From Thiobacillus sp. (GTDB lineage Bacteria; Pseudomonadota; Gammaproteobacteria; Burkholderiales; Thiobacillaceae), in the NCBI GenBank assembly GCA_030692355.1, contig JAUYCF010000088.1:1-64000 (forward strand): a stretch of DNA of 64,000 nucleotides, given 5' to 3'. This document shows, one piece after another, positions 1 to 9,629 of this stretch; positions within the stretch are counted from its first letter, which is position 1, and each line of letters begins with the position of its first letter. Below the pieces are notes generated by a model that saw only the letters and a list, made by a program, of their open reading frames with translations, was not told the DNA's origin and did no database searches. A program made the translations under genes and the position numbers.

Positions 1-746
1 GCGTCGAGGTTGACCATGGCCTGGTGCACCGCCTGGCGCGCGTATTTTTCCAGGATGTCGTCGGTGAAATAGCTGTAGTCGAAGCGGCCGCCACCGCCGC
101 CGGAGCCCTGCTCGCGGCGCCCGTCCTGCTCGGCGATGACCTGCAGCGACAGCCGCACCAGCGGGCGCACGTCGGCCGCCAGGTGGCCGTCGGAGCGGGC
201 GATAAAAATCACTTCGTATTCGGAGGCGAGGCTCGCCATGACCTGGGTGACGCGCGGGTCCATCGCACGGGCTTTCTTCTCCAGCCGTTCCAGCATTGTG
301 ACTTTGGCTGCGTCGTCCAGGCTCACCAGCGGATCGACCGCGTGATACAGCTGGCGGCCTTCGCCGCGCTGCGCCACGCCGAAGCTGCGATTCTGCCCGG
401 CGCGCGCGATGGCGCGGGTGGCATCGGCGGCCGCGCCGAGTGCGTCGAGGCTGATGTCGTCGGAATAGGCGAAGGCGGTCTTCTCGCCCGAGATCGCGCG
501 CACGCCGACGCCCTGATCGATGTTGAAGCTGCCGGATTTGACCTGGCCTTCTTCCAGGCTCCAGCCTTCGGAGCGCGAGTACTGGAAATACAGATCGGCG
601 TAGTCGACGTCATGCGTCAGCAGGCGGCTGAATACCGGCGCAAGCTTGTCGGCGTCCAGCCCGTTCGGCGTCAGCAGCGTGGTCTCGGCGGAATGAAAAA
701 GCTGTTCGGCGGTTTGAATGGGAACAAAGGCGTCGGTGGGGTTCAT
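1..746 (-). CDS. tldD: Metalloprotease TldD, N-terminal part (runs off the left edge)
   Basis: Minus-strand reading from ATG at 746: MNPTDAFVPIQTAEQLFHSAETTLLTPNGLDADKLAPVFSRLLTHDVDYADLYFQYSRSEGWSLEEGQVKSGSFNIDQGVGVRAISGEKTAFAYSDDI..., a TldD/PmbA-type N-terminus. Confidence 0.9.
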   Translation of the reverse strand, partial: MNPTDAFVPIQTAEQLFHSAETTLLTPNGLDADKLAPVFSRLLTHDVDYADLYFQYSRSEGWSLEEGQVKSGSFNIDQGVGVRAISGEKTAFAYSDDISLDALGAAADATRAIARAGQNRSFGVAQRGEGRQLYHAVDPLVSLDDAAKVTMLERLEKKARAMDPRVTQVMASLASEYEVIFIARSDGHLAADVRPLVRLSLQVIAEQDGRREQGSGGGGGRFDYSYFTDDILEKYARQAVHQAMVNLD

Positions 747-758
747 GGTGCGTCCTGT

Positions 759-1703
759 TTACTTGGTGGGCTCGCGCTTGGCCACGGCGCGGCGTTCGAT
801 CACGTCGACCTGGATCTGCTGGCACTGGATGAAGCGGTGCTGCAACGCGGGCAGGCTCTTCCTGAGGCTGGCCTGGTAGGCCGGGTTGATGTTGGCGATG
901 ACGACGCCGGAACCGCGCGGCAGGCGGTCGAGCACCACGCCCCAGGGGTCGACGATCATGCTGTCGCCATGGGTTTCCCGGCCCGACAAATGATAGCCGC
1001 CCTGCGCCGGGGCAATCACGTAGGCGAGGTTTTCGATGGCGCGCGCGCGGATCAGGGTTTCGAAATGCGCGCGCCCGGTGGTGGCGGTGAACGCCGACGG
1101 CACCACGATGATGTCGACGTCGGGCATGGCGCGGTACAGCTCGGGGAAACGCAGGTCGTAGCAGATCGACAGGCCGATGCGGCCGAACGGGCTGTTGACG
1201 ACGACGGCCGTGTCGCCCGGCTCGATCAGCCTGGCTTCCTGATAGCGCTCGTTGCCGAGGTCGAGGCCGAACAAGTGGATCTTGTCGTAGCGCGCCACCA
1301 GCTTGCCGCGCTCGTCATACACCAGGCAGCTGTTGCGCACCTTGTTCGCCACGCTGGCCTCCAGCGGCACCGAGCCGCCAATCAGCCAGATTTTGTGTTT
1401 CTTCGCCATGCGCGATAGAAACGTCTGGATCGGGCCGTGGCCTTCGGCCTCGCGCGCCTTCACCACATAGGTATCCTTCATCGCCATGATGCAGAAGAAC
1501 TCCGGCAGCACGACCAGGCGCGCCCCTGCGTCGACCGCCAGCTCGATGAGCTGCTCGGCTTCGGCCAGGTTGGCCGGCACGCTGGGGCCGGATGCCATCT
1601 GGATCGCCGCCACGCGCACGGTGCCGGCCTGCGGCGCGGATTTCTTGACCTGGGCGCCTTTGGGGCGCGCCACGCCGGGTCTTGCTGGTTTTTTCGTCGT
1701 CAT
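759..1703 (-). CDS. Carbon-nitrogen hydrolase (nitrilase superfamily)
   Basis: 314 aa ORF; VVLPEFF, YDKIHLFGLD, GLSICYDLRFPELYR motifs (Glu-Lys-Cys triad). Confidence 0.93.
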   Translation of the reverse strand: MTTKKPARPGVARPKGAQVKKSAPQAGTVRVAAIQMASGPSVPANLAEAEQLIELAVDAGARLVVLPEFFCIMAMKDTYVVKAREAEGHGPIQTFLSRMAKKHKIWLIGGSVPLEASVANKVRNSCLVYDERGKLVARYDKIHLFGLDLGNERYQEARLIEPGDTAVVVNSPFGRIGLSICYDLRFPELYRAMPDVDIIVVPSAFTATTGRAHFETLIRARAIENLAYVIAPAQGGYHLSGRETHGDSMIVDPWGVVLDRLPRGSGVVIANINPAYQASLRKSLPALQHRFIQCQQIQVDVIERRAVAKREPTK

Positions 1704-1719
1704 GTAACAGATTCCACGA

Positions 1720-4700
1720 TCAAGGTTCAGAGGTTCCAGTTTTGGCCCGAGCCAACTTTTTCACATCGGGTTCCTGCCACGCCCCGGTCACCATGTATTC
1801 CTGGCTGACGGCTTCCTCAAACGGGTCGCGCAGCAGTTTTTGAGCGGCCAGCGCGCCCACCCCGGCCAATGGCCCGCCGATCAGGGCGCCCGCCACGGCC
1901 AGGCCTTCGGACAATTTGGGGATCACTTTCACCCGCAGCTGCACCGATTCCTGATTGAGGTCGGCCAGTCCGGACATATTGACCTTGGCTGCCGGCCCGC
2001 GCATCCTGAAATCATCGCTGTAGACCACGCCGCGCGCGATGCGCAGGGTGGCGCCGATATCGTCGAAGGCATAGCCCTGATTGAAGATATCACGGAAATC
2101 GAAGCTCAGCCGGCGCGGCAGCGATTGCAGGCTCAGCACGCCGAGCAGCTTGCCGGCGCCGGGGTTGATCTTGAGAAACTGCCCCCCCCCGGCTTTAAAG
2201 TCGAGCTGCCCCGCCAGCGTGTCGAACGCGAAATCGGCGGGCGAACCGGTCCAGCTGGCATTGCCATGGATGTCCGCGCTGCCGCGCCGCAGCGTATCGG
2301 CATACCCGAAGCGGTCCAGAAACTTGCCGGCATCCAGCACGTTCAGATTCAGTTCGGCATGGGTTTCGCTCGGCGCGCCGGCGCGCCACAGGCCGCTCAT
2401 GCGGAACACGCTGTCCGGGTGCGTGAGCCGCAGGCTGTCGATCACCAGCCCCTGCGGCGCGCCGTGCGCCACCACCTCCAGCCGCCCGAGCGGCCGTTCC
2501 TCCAGACGAAAGTCTTCCACCGTCATGTCCAGGCTCGGAAAATCCGCTGCCGTCATGTTCATGCCCTCTGCCTGACCGGTTGCGGGCGCCGCGGCCGGAA
2601 TGGTCAGTTGCCTGAACTGCGCCGATACGCGGGCGGGCTGCTCCCTGAAGGACTCCGATCCACTACCGGCCGAAGCCCCTGTGGAATCGTCTGCGCCGGC
2701 CGGGCGATAGGTCAGCACGCCGTCCAGTTCGCGCCCGCTCACCTGGGTGCGCAACAGGCCGTTACGGGTGCGTCCCTGCAGGCGCACCGCCTGATAGCGC
2801 CGCCCCATCAGGTCGAGCGCATCGAAGCGGACATCGATGGCTGAAAGCAGCAAGGCCGGCTTGCCGTTGTCCTCGGGCAGCAGCGCCGCCCAGCCCGAAA
2901 TGTCCAGGCCGCGCCCGCTGCCAGCCAGCCGCAGGCCGGGCTCGACCGGCATTTGCGCATCCCCGCCAAAGCGGATTTCTCCGCGGCCGAAGCCGCCTGC
3001 CGCGGTGCTGCGCCATACGGCGCTAGCGATTTGGCCCAGCCGCACTTCATTCAGCAGGCCGTCGCCCTGCGGCTGGCGGATCACCCGCAACGGCAGCGGC
3101 TGCGCGGCAGCCTTGGCCAGCGGCGCGGGCAGGCTGGACGCCAGTCCGACGAGATCGGATTCGATCTGGACACGCTCGCCCGCGGGCTCCAGATCGATCC
3201 GGCCGCGCCATGCGGCCTGCCCCGACAAGCGCTGGCCCCATTCCGCGCCGAGCCAGGGCGACACGCCCGCAGCGGTGGCGCGCCCCTGCGCCAGAATCTG
3301 CACCTGGCCATCGCGGGTAGCCGTGTCGATGCGCAGCGGGCCGCCGAGAAACTGCGCACCGAGGTTTCTCGCATTCAGGCTGTCCTCGGTGAAATCGATG
3401 TCGCCGCGCACCAAGTCGAGCTGCGGCAGTCCTGCCGGACGCAGGGTATCGCCCAGAAACGACAGCCGGCCGGCCAGCGTGGTGTCGTGGTTGTGGCGCA
3501 GCGGAATCATCAGTTTCAGGGCAAGTTTCATCGGGCCGCTGCCATCCACGTCGCGGGTAAACCCCCGCAGCTTGTCGCCAACCGGGCTGGCGTTGGCAAA
3601 GCGGATGAAATCCTGGATGGGCCCGTTGGCCTCGCCGTCGATATGCAGCTGCTCCTCGTGATGAATCAGGTCCGGAATGACGGCCCTCACCGGCGCCAGC
3701 GCCACCCCGTAGATCCGCGCCTGGCTGGAGGTCACCTCCATCGTCTTGCCCTGGAACAGCACGCGCCCCTGGATGCCCTCGATCCGCGGCCAGCCCGGCA
3801 CATAGTCGATCACCGCATCCCTGGCCTGCACATCGACGCGGAATACGCCGTTGCCCTGCTCGAACGGGAACTGCGCCAGATCGCCTTTGAGGTCCAGCCG
3901 CACATTGTCGGAGTGCCCGGCCACGACGGCCTGCCTCACCCAGTCGACTGTTTGGTCGCCGATTTTTTTCGGGAAGTAGCGGTACACCGCGGTGCCGTCG
4001 GCGCGGTTCAGATGCGCGCTCAGGTCGATCACGCCTGGCTGGCCTGCAATCAGCTCATAGCGCCCCTTGGCCGTGCCCGCCATGTCCCGATTGGCGAACA
4101 TCATTTCGTCCAGGGTCAGGCGGCGGCCGCGTGGCGTCTTCTTCCAGCTGCCGCGCGCCTGCACGCTGTCGAATTCGAACGACGGTTCACGGAACAGGCC
4201 GGGCAGGCTGAGGCTCAGCTGTTTCGAGTCTATTTCGAACACGCCCGCAGCCGCGTCTCCCTCGATGCGCCCGCTGAGATTGGACAGCCCGGGCTGGTTG
4301 CCGGCCGCCGTCACGCCGAGCCCGCTGAAGCGGGTCGCAATACTGAAGTTGTCCAGCCCGGGCTGCGCCCCGCGCCAGCGCAGGCGCAGGCCGTCGAGTC
4401 GCCCTTGCGGTTGCAGGGCATGCAGGCGCGCACGCAGCGCCGCATCCATCGGCAGGCTCGGCAATATCGATTGCCAGCCGCTCAGGCTGAGGGACTGTGC
4501 CGTGATTTCATGTGATGCGGCGTTCCAGGTCAGGCCCGCGCTGAACGGCGCCCCCAGTGCGGCGCCCGGCCGCGCCACGCGCAGGTTTTCAAACGCCACG
4601 CGCTGGCCGTCCGGATCCCTCTGCCACACGGCCCGGCCTTGCACCTCGTCCAGCTTCAGCGCGGGCAGGCCGTCCCCCAGGGATGTTTCGATCGCGCGCA

Positions 4701-5547
4701 GATCCAGTTCCGCGGCCACCCCGCCCAGCGCGCCGCGCACCACCTCGAATTTCAGCTTCAGCGCGCCCTGGCCTTGCCGGGGCTGATACGGCAGGGCCAG
4801 CCAGGCGCCCAGATGCGGAAACGACAGCGCCGCCATGCTGGCGTCGAGGGTACCGTTCCAGGTCTTGAGGTCGTTCGCATCGCGTGCGCTCAGTTTCGCG
4901 TCGACCGTCAGCGGCCGGGCCAGGCTGGCCGGCGGGACGGCATGCAGTTGCAGGCGGTGGGTGCGGCGCGCATTGGTCAGGGTGAAATCAACTGCGGTGA
5001 AAATCAGCGGCGGCGCGTTGCGCACCTCGTCCAGCCAGGTGAGCGTGGCGTGGCCGACGTGCACCCGCCCCTGCCGCAGCAGCCAGCTGGAAAAACCGCT
5101 GTCGGGATCGGCCGGGTTGATGGGAATGCCGCCGACGTAGAAATGGCCGTCGCGCGCGCGCCGCACCCCGAGCGTCAGTCGTTGCAACTCGATGCGGTTG
5201 AAGCGCGGCTCCAGAACCAGCAGCGAACGCCAGGCAAAAGCGGCCTCCAGTTCGGGCAGGTAAAGCGCCGGGCGGCCCTGCCGGTCGTACAGGCGCACAC
5301 CCCGCAGGCGGAATTCGGGGCGCGCCTGCTGCCACACCCCCGACACCGCCTCCAGCGTCACCCGCTGGCCCAGCGCGCGCGACATCAGGTTGGCCACCGT
5401 GTCGCGGTGATCGGCGATATTCGGCAACACCCAGAAGAACATCAGCGCCGCCGCGGTCGCAAAGCCCAGTGCAGCCAGCGCAGCCAGGGCGGCCAGCCAG
5501 CGCGATGCACGGCGCAGGAACACGGAAAGCGATGAAGAAACAGTCAT
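1720..5547 (-). CDS. yhdP: YhdP/AsmA-like large envelope protein
   Basis: 1275 aa ORF with N-terminal TM and AsmA-like/DUF3971 style repeats; C-terminal GPAAKVNMSGLADLNQESVQLRVKVIPKLSEG typical of YhdP. Confidence 0.88.
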   Translation of the reverse strand: MTVSSSLSVFLRRASRWLAALAALAALGFATAAALMFFWVLPNIADHRDTVANLMSRALGQRVTLEAVSGVWQQARPEFRLRGVRLYDRQGRPALYLPELEAAFAWRSLLVLEPRFNRIELQRLTLGVRRARDGHFYVGGIPINPADPDSGFSSWLLRQGRVHVGHATLTWLDEVRNAPPLIFTAVDFTLTNARRTHRLQLHAVPPASLARPLTVDAKLSARDANDLKTWNGTLDASMAALSFPHLGAWLALPYQPRQGQGALKLKFEVVRGALGGVAAELDLRAIETSLGDGLPALKLDEVQGRAVWQRDPDGQRVAFENLRVARPGAALGAPFSAGLTWNAASHEITAQSLSLSGWQSILPSLPMDAALRARLHALQPQGRLDGLRLRWRGAQPGLDNFSIATRFSGLGVTAAGNQPGLSNLSGRIEGDAAAGVFEIDSKQLSLSLPGLFREPSFEFDSVQARGSWKKTPRGRRLTLDEMMFANRDMAGTAKGRYELIAGQPGVIDLSAHLNRADGTAVYRYFPKKIGDQTVDWVRQAVVAGHSDNVRLDLKGDLAQFPFEQGNGVFRVDVQARDAVIDYVPGWPRIEGIQGRVLFQGKTMEVTSSQARIYGVALAPVRAVIPDLIHHEEQLHIDGEANGPIQDFIRFANASPVGDKLRGFTRDVDGSGPMKLALKLMIPLRHNHDTTLAGRLSFLGDTLRPAGLPQLDLVRGDIDFTEDSLNARNLGAQFLGGPLRIDTATRDGQVQILAQGRATAAGVSPWLGAEWGQRLSGQAAWRGRIDLEPAGERVQIESDLVGLASSLPAPLAKAAAQPLPLRVIRQPQGDGLLNEVRLGQIASAVWRSTAAGGFGRGEIRFGGDAQMPVEPGLRLAGSGRGLDISGWAALLPEDNGKPALLLSAIDVRFDALDLMGRRYQAVRLQGRTRNGLLRTQVSGRELDGVLTYRPAGADDSTGASAGSGSESFREQPARVSAQFRQLTIPAAAPATGQAEGMNMTAADFPSLDMTVEDFRLEERPLGRLEVVAHGAPQGLVIDSLRLTHPDSVFRMSGLWRAGAPSETHAELNLNVLDAGKFLDRFGYADTLRRGSADIHGNASWTGSPADFAFDTLAGQLDFKAGGGQFLKINPGAGKLLGVLSLQSLPRRLSFDFRDIFNQGYAFDDIGATLRIARGVVYSDDFRMRGPAAKVNMSGLADLNQESVQLRVKVIPKLSEGLAVAGALIGGPLAGVGALAAQKLLRDPFEEAVSQEYMVTGAWQEPDVKKLARAKTGTSEP
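2646..2691 (-). repeat. Palindromic repeat within yhdP (minus strand), second copy in mrpD
   Basis: minus strand GATTCCACAGGGGCTTCGGCCGGTAGTGGATCGGAGTCCTTCAGGG; 41/46 matches to the mrpD copy by direct comparison. Confidence 0.85.
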
Positions 5548-5626
5548 AAATGAGGATTCGCGGATGCCACGATTCTATGCGCTTGTCCGCGCCTCGCGGG
5601 GGATCCGGCAGGAAATTCGGCGCGAT

Positions 5627-6022
5627 TCATTCGTCAGTGAAGCGGTGAATCAGACGCCGGTCGCGCTTGGTGGGGCGACCCTTGATCGCTGCCGCCGGAC
5701 TGGCGGCCAGCTTGCGCTCGCTCGCCTGCTGCTGGCGCCGCGCGTGGCTGGCGGGGTCTTCTTCGTACAGCGCCTGCGCGATCGGCGCCGGGCCGCGCTG
5801 CATCGACAGCGCGCGCACCGTGACAGTCCAGTCGGCGTCGCCGACATGAAGATCCAGCCGGTCGCCCGGCCCGACCTCGCGCGCCGGCTTGACGCGCTCG
5901 CCGGCGAGCTTCACGCGGCCCTGCTCGATGGCCTGGCTGGCAAGGCTGCGCGTCTTGAAAAAGCGTGCCGCCCACAGCCACTTGTCGAGCCGCATTTTTC
6001 CGGCCCGGCCTGTGTCTGGCAT
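5627..6022 (-). CDS. hslR: S4-domain RNA-binding heat-shock protein Hsp15-like
   Basis: MRLDKWLWAARFFKTRSLASQAIEQGRVKLAGERVKPAREVGPGDRLDL is an S4 domain; ATG at 6022. Confidence 0.85.
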   Translation of the reverse strand: MPDTGRAGKMRLDKWLWAARFFKTRSLASQAIEQGRVKLAGERVKPAREVGPGDRLDLHVGDADWTVTVRALSMQRGPAPIAQALYEEDPASHARRQQQASERKLAASPAAAIKGRPTKRDRRLIHRFTDE

Positions 6023-6029
6023 GGCTTTG

Positions 6030-6935
6030 TCAGTCGGCATCGAGCACCTCCGCCAGCACACCGGGCTGCGACAGCGCCCGCGTCCACCATTCGAGCGCCC
6101 GCCCCGCTTCGCCGCTGCGCCAGGCCAGGTGCAGGGTCTCGTGCGGGTTGCCGCCGGCCCATTCGCACGCCACCAGCCGCCCAATGGCCACTTCGCGGTC
6201 GGCCAGCCAGCGCGGCAGCGAGCCCACCCCCAGCCCGGCCTGCTGGGCGGCGAGCTTGCTCGGCAAATCGGCCACCGTCAGGCGCGGCTGTTGCTGCAGC
6301 CAGCCCGCGCTGCGCAGCGGCAGGTTGCGCGCCGTGTCGGCGATCACCACCGCGCGGTGCGCCGCGATGTCGGCCTGATCGAGCGGCTTGTTGACGCGCG
6401 CCAGCGGATGCTGCGGCGCCACGCAGAACACGAATTCGATGCGACCCAGCGCGCGGGTGCGGAGGCCGCTGCCGGCAGGCGCATCGCCGCCGGCGATCAC
6501 CAGATCGGCGCGGCCGGCGGCGAGCGCGTCCCAGCCGCCCGCCAGCACTTCGTGGCGCAGCTTGAGCTCGGTGGCCTGGCCCAGCCGATAAAACGCATCG
6601 AGCAGCGGCAGCAGCGGCGCCACCGGCACAACGCCCTCGACCGCAAGGGTGAAACCCGTCTCCCAGCCACCCGCAACCTGCCGGGTCTTGTGCGCCAGCG
6701 CAGTGGCTGCGGCCAGCAGGGCGCGGCCTTCCTCCAGCAATACGCGGCCGGCCGGGGTGAAGCGCGCACGGTGGCCGGAGCGGTCGAACAGCAGCACGTC
6801 GAGGCCGGCCTCCATCTGCTGCACCGCGTAGGTCAGGCTCGACGGCGCGCGCGCCAGTTCTTCGGCGGCACGGGCAAACGAACCACGGCGTTCGATGGCA
6901 TCAAGAATGGTCAGCGCTTCCAGGGTGAGTGGCAT
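6030..6935 (-). CDS. LysR-family transcriptional regulator
   Basis: N-terminal HTH (LEALTILDAIERRGSFARAAEELARAPSSLTYAVQQMEAGLDVLLFDRSGHRARFTPAGRVLLEEGRALL). Confidence 0.92.
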   Translation of the reverse strand: MPLTLEALTILDAIERRGSFARAAEELARAPSSLTYAVQQMEAGLDVLLFDRSGHRARFTPAGRVLLEEGRALLAAATALAHKTRQVAGGWETGFTLAVEGVVPVAPLLPLLDAFYRLGQATELKLRHEVLAGGWDALAAGRADLVIAGGDAPAGSGLRTRALGRIEFVFCVAPQHPLARVNKPLDQADIAAHRAVVIADTARNLPLRSAGWLQQQPRLTVADLPSKLAAQQAGLGVGSLPRWLADREVAIGRLVACEWAGGNPHETLHLAWRSGEAGRALEWWTRALSQPGVLAEVLDAD

Positions 6936-7000
6936 GTTCGGAAAAATTGAACGAGTCGGTCGAATTGTGCCGGCTTTACACGGCAGAAGCCACGTTTATA

Positions 7001-7010
7001 TTGAATTCAA
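7001..7010. promoter_or_regulatory. Candidate regulatory palindrome between divergent LysR and pirin genes
   Basis: Perfect palindrome TTGAATTCAA in the divergent intergenic region. Confidence 0.25.
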
Positions 7011-7041
7011 CGCTTGAACATTAAACTCGAAGGGGGTTTCC

Positions 7042-7740
7042 ATGCTTACCGTGCGCAAATCGTCCGAACGCGGACACGCCCACCACGACTGGCTCGACAG
7101 TTTTCATACCTTCTCGTTTGCCGGCTACCGCGACCCCGACTGGATGGGCTTCGGCCCACTGCGCGTGGTCAACGAAGACCGCATCGCGCCGGGCGCGGGG
7201 TTCCCCACCCACAGCCACCAGGACATGGAAATCGTTACCTGGGTGTTGAGCGGCGCGCTCGAACACCGGGACTCGCTCGGTAACGGCGGCGTGATCCGCC
7301 CTGGCGAAGTGCAGCGCATGCGTGCCGGGCACGGCATCGCTCACAGCGAGTTCAACGCGTCGGCGACCGAACCGGTGCATCTGCTGCAAATCTGGATCGA
7401 GCCAGACGCGTACGGGCTGGAGCCGGACTACGAGCAGATTGCCTTTGCCCCCGAAAGCCTGCAGGGCCGGCTGCGGCTGATTGCATCGAGCGACGGCCGC
7501 GACGGCTCGGCGACGATCCGCCAGGACGCCGCGATCTACGCCGGGCGGCTGGCGCCCGGCGAGCACGCCACCCTCACGCTCGCACCGGGCCGGCAGGGCT
7601 GGCTGCAGGTGGCGGCCGGCCGGATCAAAGTGCGCGGATTGCCGCTGGACGCCGGCGACGCCGTGGCGGCTCGCTTCGAATCCGCCGTCGACATCGAGGC
7701 GCTGGACGCCAGCGAAATCATCAGCTTCGACCTCCCCTGA
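7042..7740 (+). CDS. Pirin family protein
   Basis: HHDWLDSFHTFSFAGYRDPDWMGFGPLRVVNEDRIAPGAGFPTHSHQDMEIVTWVLSGALEHRDSLGN. Confidence 0.95.
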   Translation: MLTVRKSSERGHAHHDWLDSFHTFSFAGYRDPDWMGFGPLRVVNEDRIAPGAGFPTHSHQDMEIVTWVLSGALEHRDSLGNGGVIRPGEVQRMRAGHGIAHSEFNASATEPVHLLQIWIEPDAYGLEPDYEQIAFAPESLQGRLRLIASSDGRDGSATIRQDAAIYAGRLAPGEHATLTLAPGRQGWLQVAAGRIKVRGLPLDAGDAVAARFESAVDIEALDASEIISFDLP

Positions 7741-7812
7741 AACCGGCCGGTCTTGCGGCCCCCGAGGCGGAAGACCGATACAATCACCTCCTTTCCGACG
7801 CAAGGACACGCC

Positions 7813-8382
7813 ATGCCCAAGATTCTCGCCTTTTCCGGCAGCATTCGCCGCGACGCTTTGAACCGCAGGCTGATCCAGGCGGCGGTGGATGGCACCCGGG
7901 CCGCGGGTGGCGATGTCACCCTGATCGATCTGGCGGACTATCCGCTGCCGCTCTACAACGGCGACCTCGAAGACCGCGACGGCCTGCCCGACAATGCGCT
8001 ACGCCTGAAAGCGCTGTTCAAGAGCCACGACGCCCTGCTGATCGCCAGCCCGGAATACAACAGCTCGATTCCGCCGCTGCTGAAGAACACGATCGACTGG
8101 GTGTCGCGCGAATGGCAGGGCGAATCGGGGCTGGTGCCGTATCAGAACAAGGTGGCGGCCATCATGGCCGCCTCGCCGGGCCAGTTCGGCGGCATGCGCA
8201 TGCTGCCGCACCTGCGACAGATCCTGAATGCGCTCGGCGTGCTGGTGCTGCCCGGCCAGTTCTCGCTGCCCGGCGCCGACAAGGCATTCGACGAGGAAAA
8301 CGGCGCGTTGAAATCGCCGGCGCGGCTGCATGACCTGGTGCTGGAACTGGTGAACACCGCCGCCGCCCTGAAGCGGGCATAA
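7813..8382 (+). CDS. NADPH-dependent FMN reductase / NAD(P)H oxidoreductase
   Basis: MPKILAFSGSIRRDALNRRLIQAA ... SPEYNSSIPPLLKNTIDWVSR flavodoxin-like fold. Confidence 0.92.
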   Translation: MPKILAFSGSIRRDALNRRLIQAAVDGTRAAGGDVTLIDLADYPLPLYNGDLEDRDGLPDNALRLKALFKSHDALLIASPEYNSSIPPLLKNTIDWVSREWQGESGLVPYQNKVAAIMAASPGQFGGMRMLPHLRQILNALGVLVLPGQFSLPGADKAFDEENGALKSPARLHDLVLELVNTAAALKRA

Positions 8383-8386
8383 AAAA

Positions 8387-8409
8387 GCGCCGGGGAACCG
8401 GCGCCTTTT
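8387..8409. terminator. Rho-independent, possibly bidirectional terminator
   Basis: aaaaaaGCGCCGGggaaCCGGCGCctttt directly after the stop at 8382. Confidence 0.8.
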
Positions 8410-8425
8410 GTGGGACTACCCGGGA

Positions 8426-9365
8426 TCAAGCCGACTTGCGGCGACGCAATTGCGATGCAAGCCCAAACAGTCCGATTCCCAACAGCGCCAGCGTGGCGGG
8501 TTCGGGTACGGTCCCGTTACCACCGTTACCACCGTTACCACCGTTTCCGGTGCCGCTGCCGCTGAAGCCGCCGCTGCCGTAGTCGGTGCGGGTGGTGTCG
8601 CCGGTGTCGTTAGCGTAAAGGACGCAATCGTTGGCGATTGTGTTGCCATCCATCGTCACTGCGGCATTCAGCGCGATGGCTCTACCGCAGAGAATACTGG
8701 CAGTCGAATTCAGCGTGACGCTATCAAGCGCGAGAATATTTCCTGCGAACATTGTGCTGGAACCGAGTGTCGCCGACCCGGTGCCGGACCCGCCAGTGAC
8801 GCCCATCAGCCAATAGACGCCATAGTCTGAAGCTAACGTGCCATTGGTTACGTTGACGACCGCTGCGGATGCGGTCGTGAGCGCAGTTCCGACCTGGAAA
8901 ACGAAGAGCGCACTGGGGTCATTCAGGAAGTCAAGCGTAAGTGTTCCCGTCAATTGGGCCGTTGTGCCAAATGTGTAGACGCCTGGCGTGAGTGTGAGAC
9001 CACCCAGATCCTGCCCCGTCAGGTCGTTAGTGGACGGCATGCCTGCCAGAATATTGTATGCCGTGAGGGCATCAGCCTGCGCCTGCTGTGCGACCGCATC
9101 GCCTTCGTGTACATACACAGCCCCCGTAGTCAGCGCAGGCTCCTCATTGATGGTGATGCTCTCCTGGCCCGTGATCGAATTGCCTGGGTAAACACCCAGA
9201 TTCCCCCAGAGCGTGGTCGAACCGGTGTTAGTCACCGTTGAGGCACCCAGCACCGAGAAGCTCTCCGCCGTGCCCAGAAATGGCAAAGCCACTGCCGGAG
9301 AGGCGCCGCAGGCAAAAGCAACAAACAACGGCACTGCGAATTTCAATTCCTTAATGACGTTCATT
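8426..9365 (-). CDS. Ice-binding-like (DUF3494) protein with C-terminal PEP-CTERM sorting signal
   Basis: [37 protein letters not shown] ... [45 protein letters not shown]-term [27 protein letters not shown]; signal peptide. Confidence 0.88.
8514..8546. repeat. 9-bp tandem repeat CCGTTACCA encoding a GGN-rich linker
   Basis: three copies of ccgttacca plus a degenerate one, immediately N-terminal of the PEP-CTERM motif. Confidence 0.8.
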
Positions 9366-9563
9366 TTATATCTCCTCAATTTCAGGCAGCTTTTGCCCAG
9401 GGTATTGACATTCTTTCCGTGCTGCACAAAACCAATACGATCATTGCTTGCAAGGAAATGAATGTAGGTCAGCATAAAACATGCCTAATAGTTTTTTCAT
9501 AAAAAATCATACGCTTACAAATAAATCACGCCCGATAGAAATGCATTATGTAAAAAATCCCGA

Positions 9564-9589
9564 CAAAAAAAGCACCCCGAAAGGTGCTT
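9564..9589 (-). terminator. Rho-independent terminator of the minus-strand gene 9630-10019
   Basis: minus strand reads AAGCACCttTCGGGGTGCTTTTTTT; plus-strand aaaaaaagcaccccgaaaggtgctt. Confidence 0.7.
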
Positions 9590-9629
9590 GGTACGTCACG
9601 CTGCCCCCTACAACCGGGGCATCATGCAA

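Noticed and set aside
24-1418. 464-aa plus-strand ORF over tldD and the nitrilase gene
   Set aside because: Antisense to two genes with strong family signatures.
3000-3400. Clusters of overlapping ORFs in all frames within yhdP
   Set aside because: Expected in high-GC coding DNA; the 1275-aa frame explains the region.
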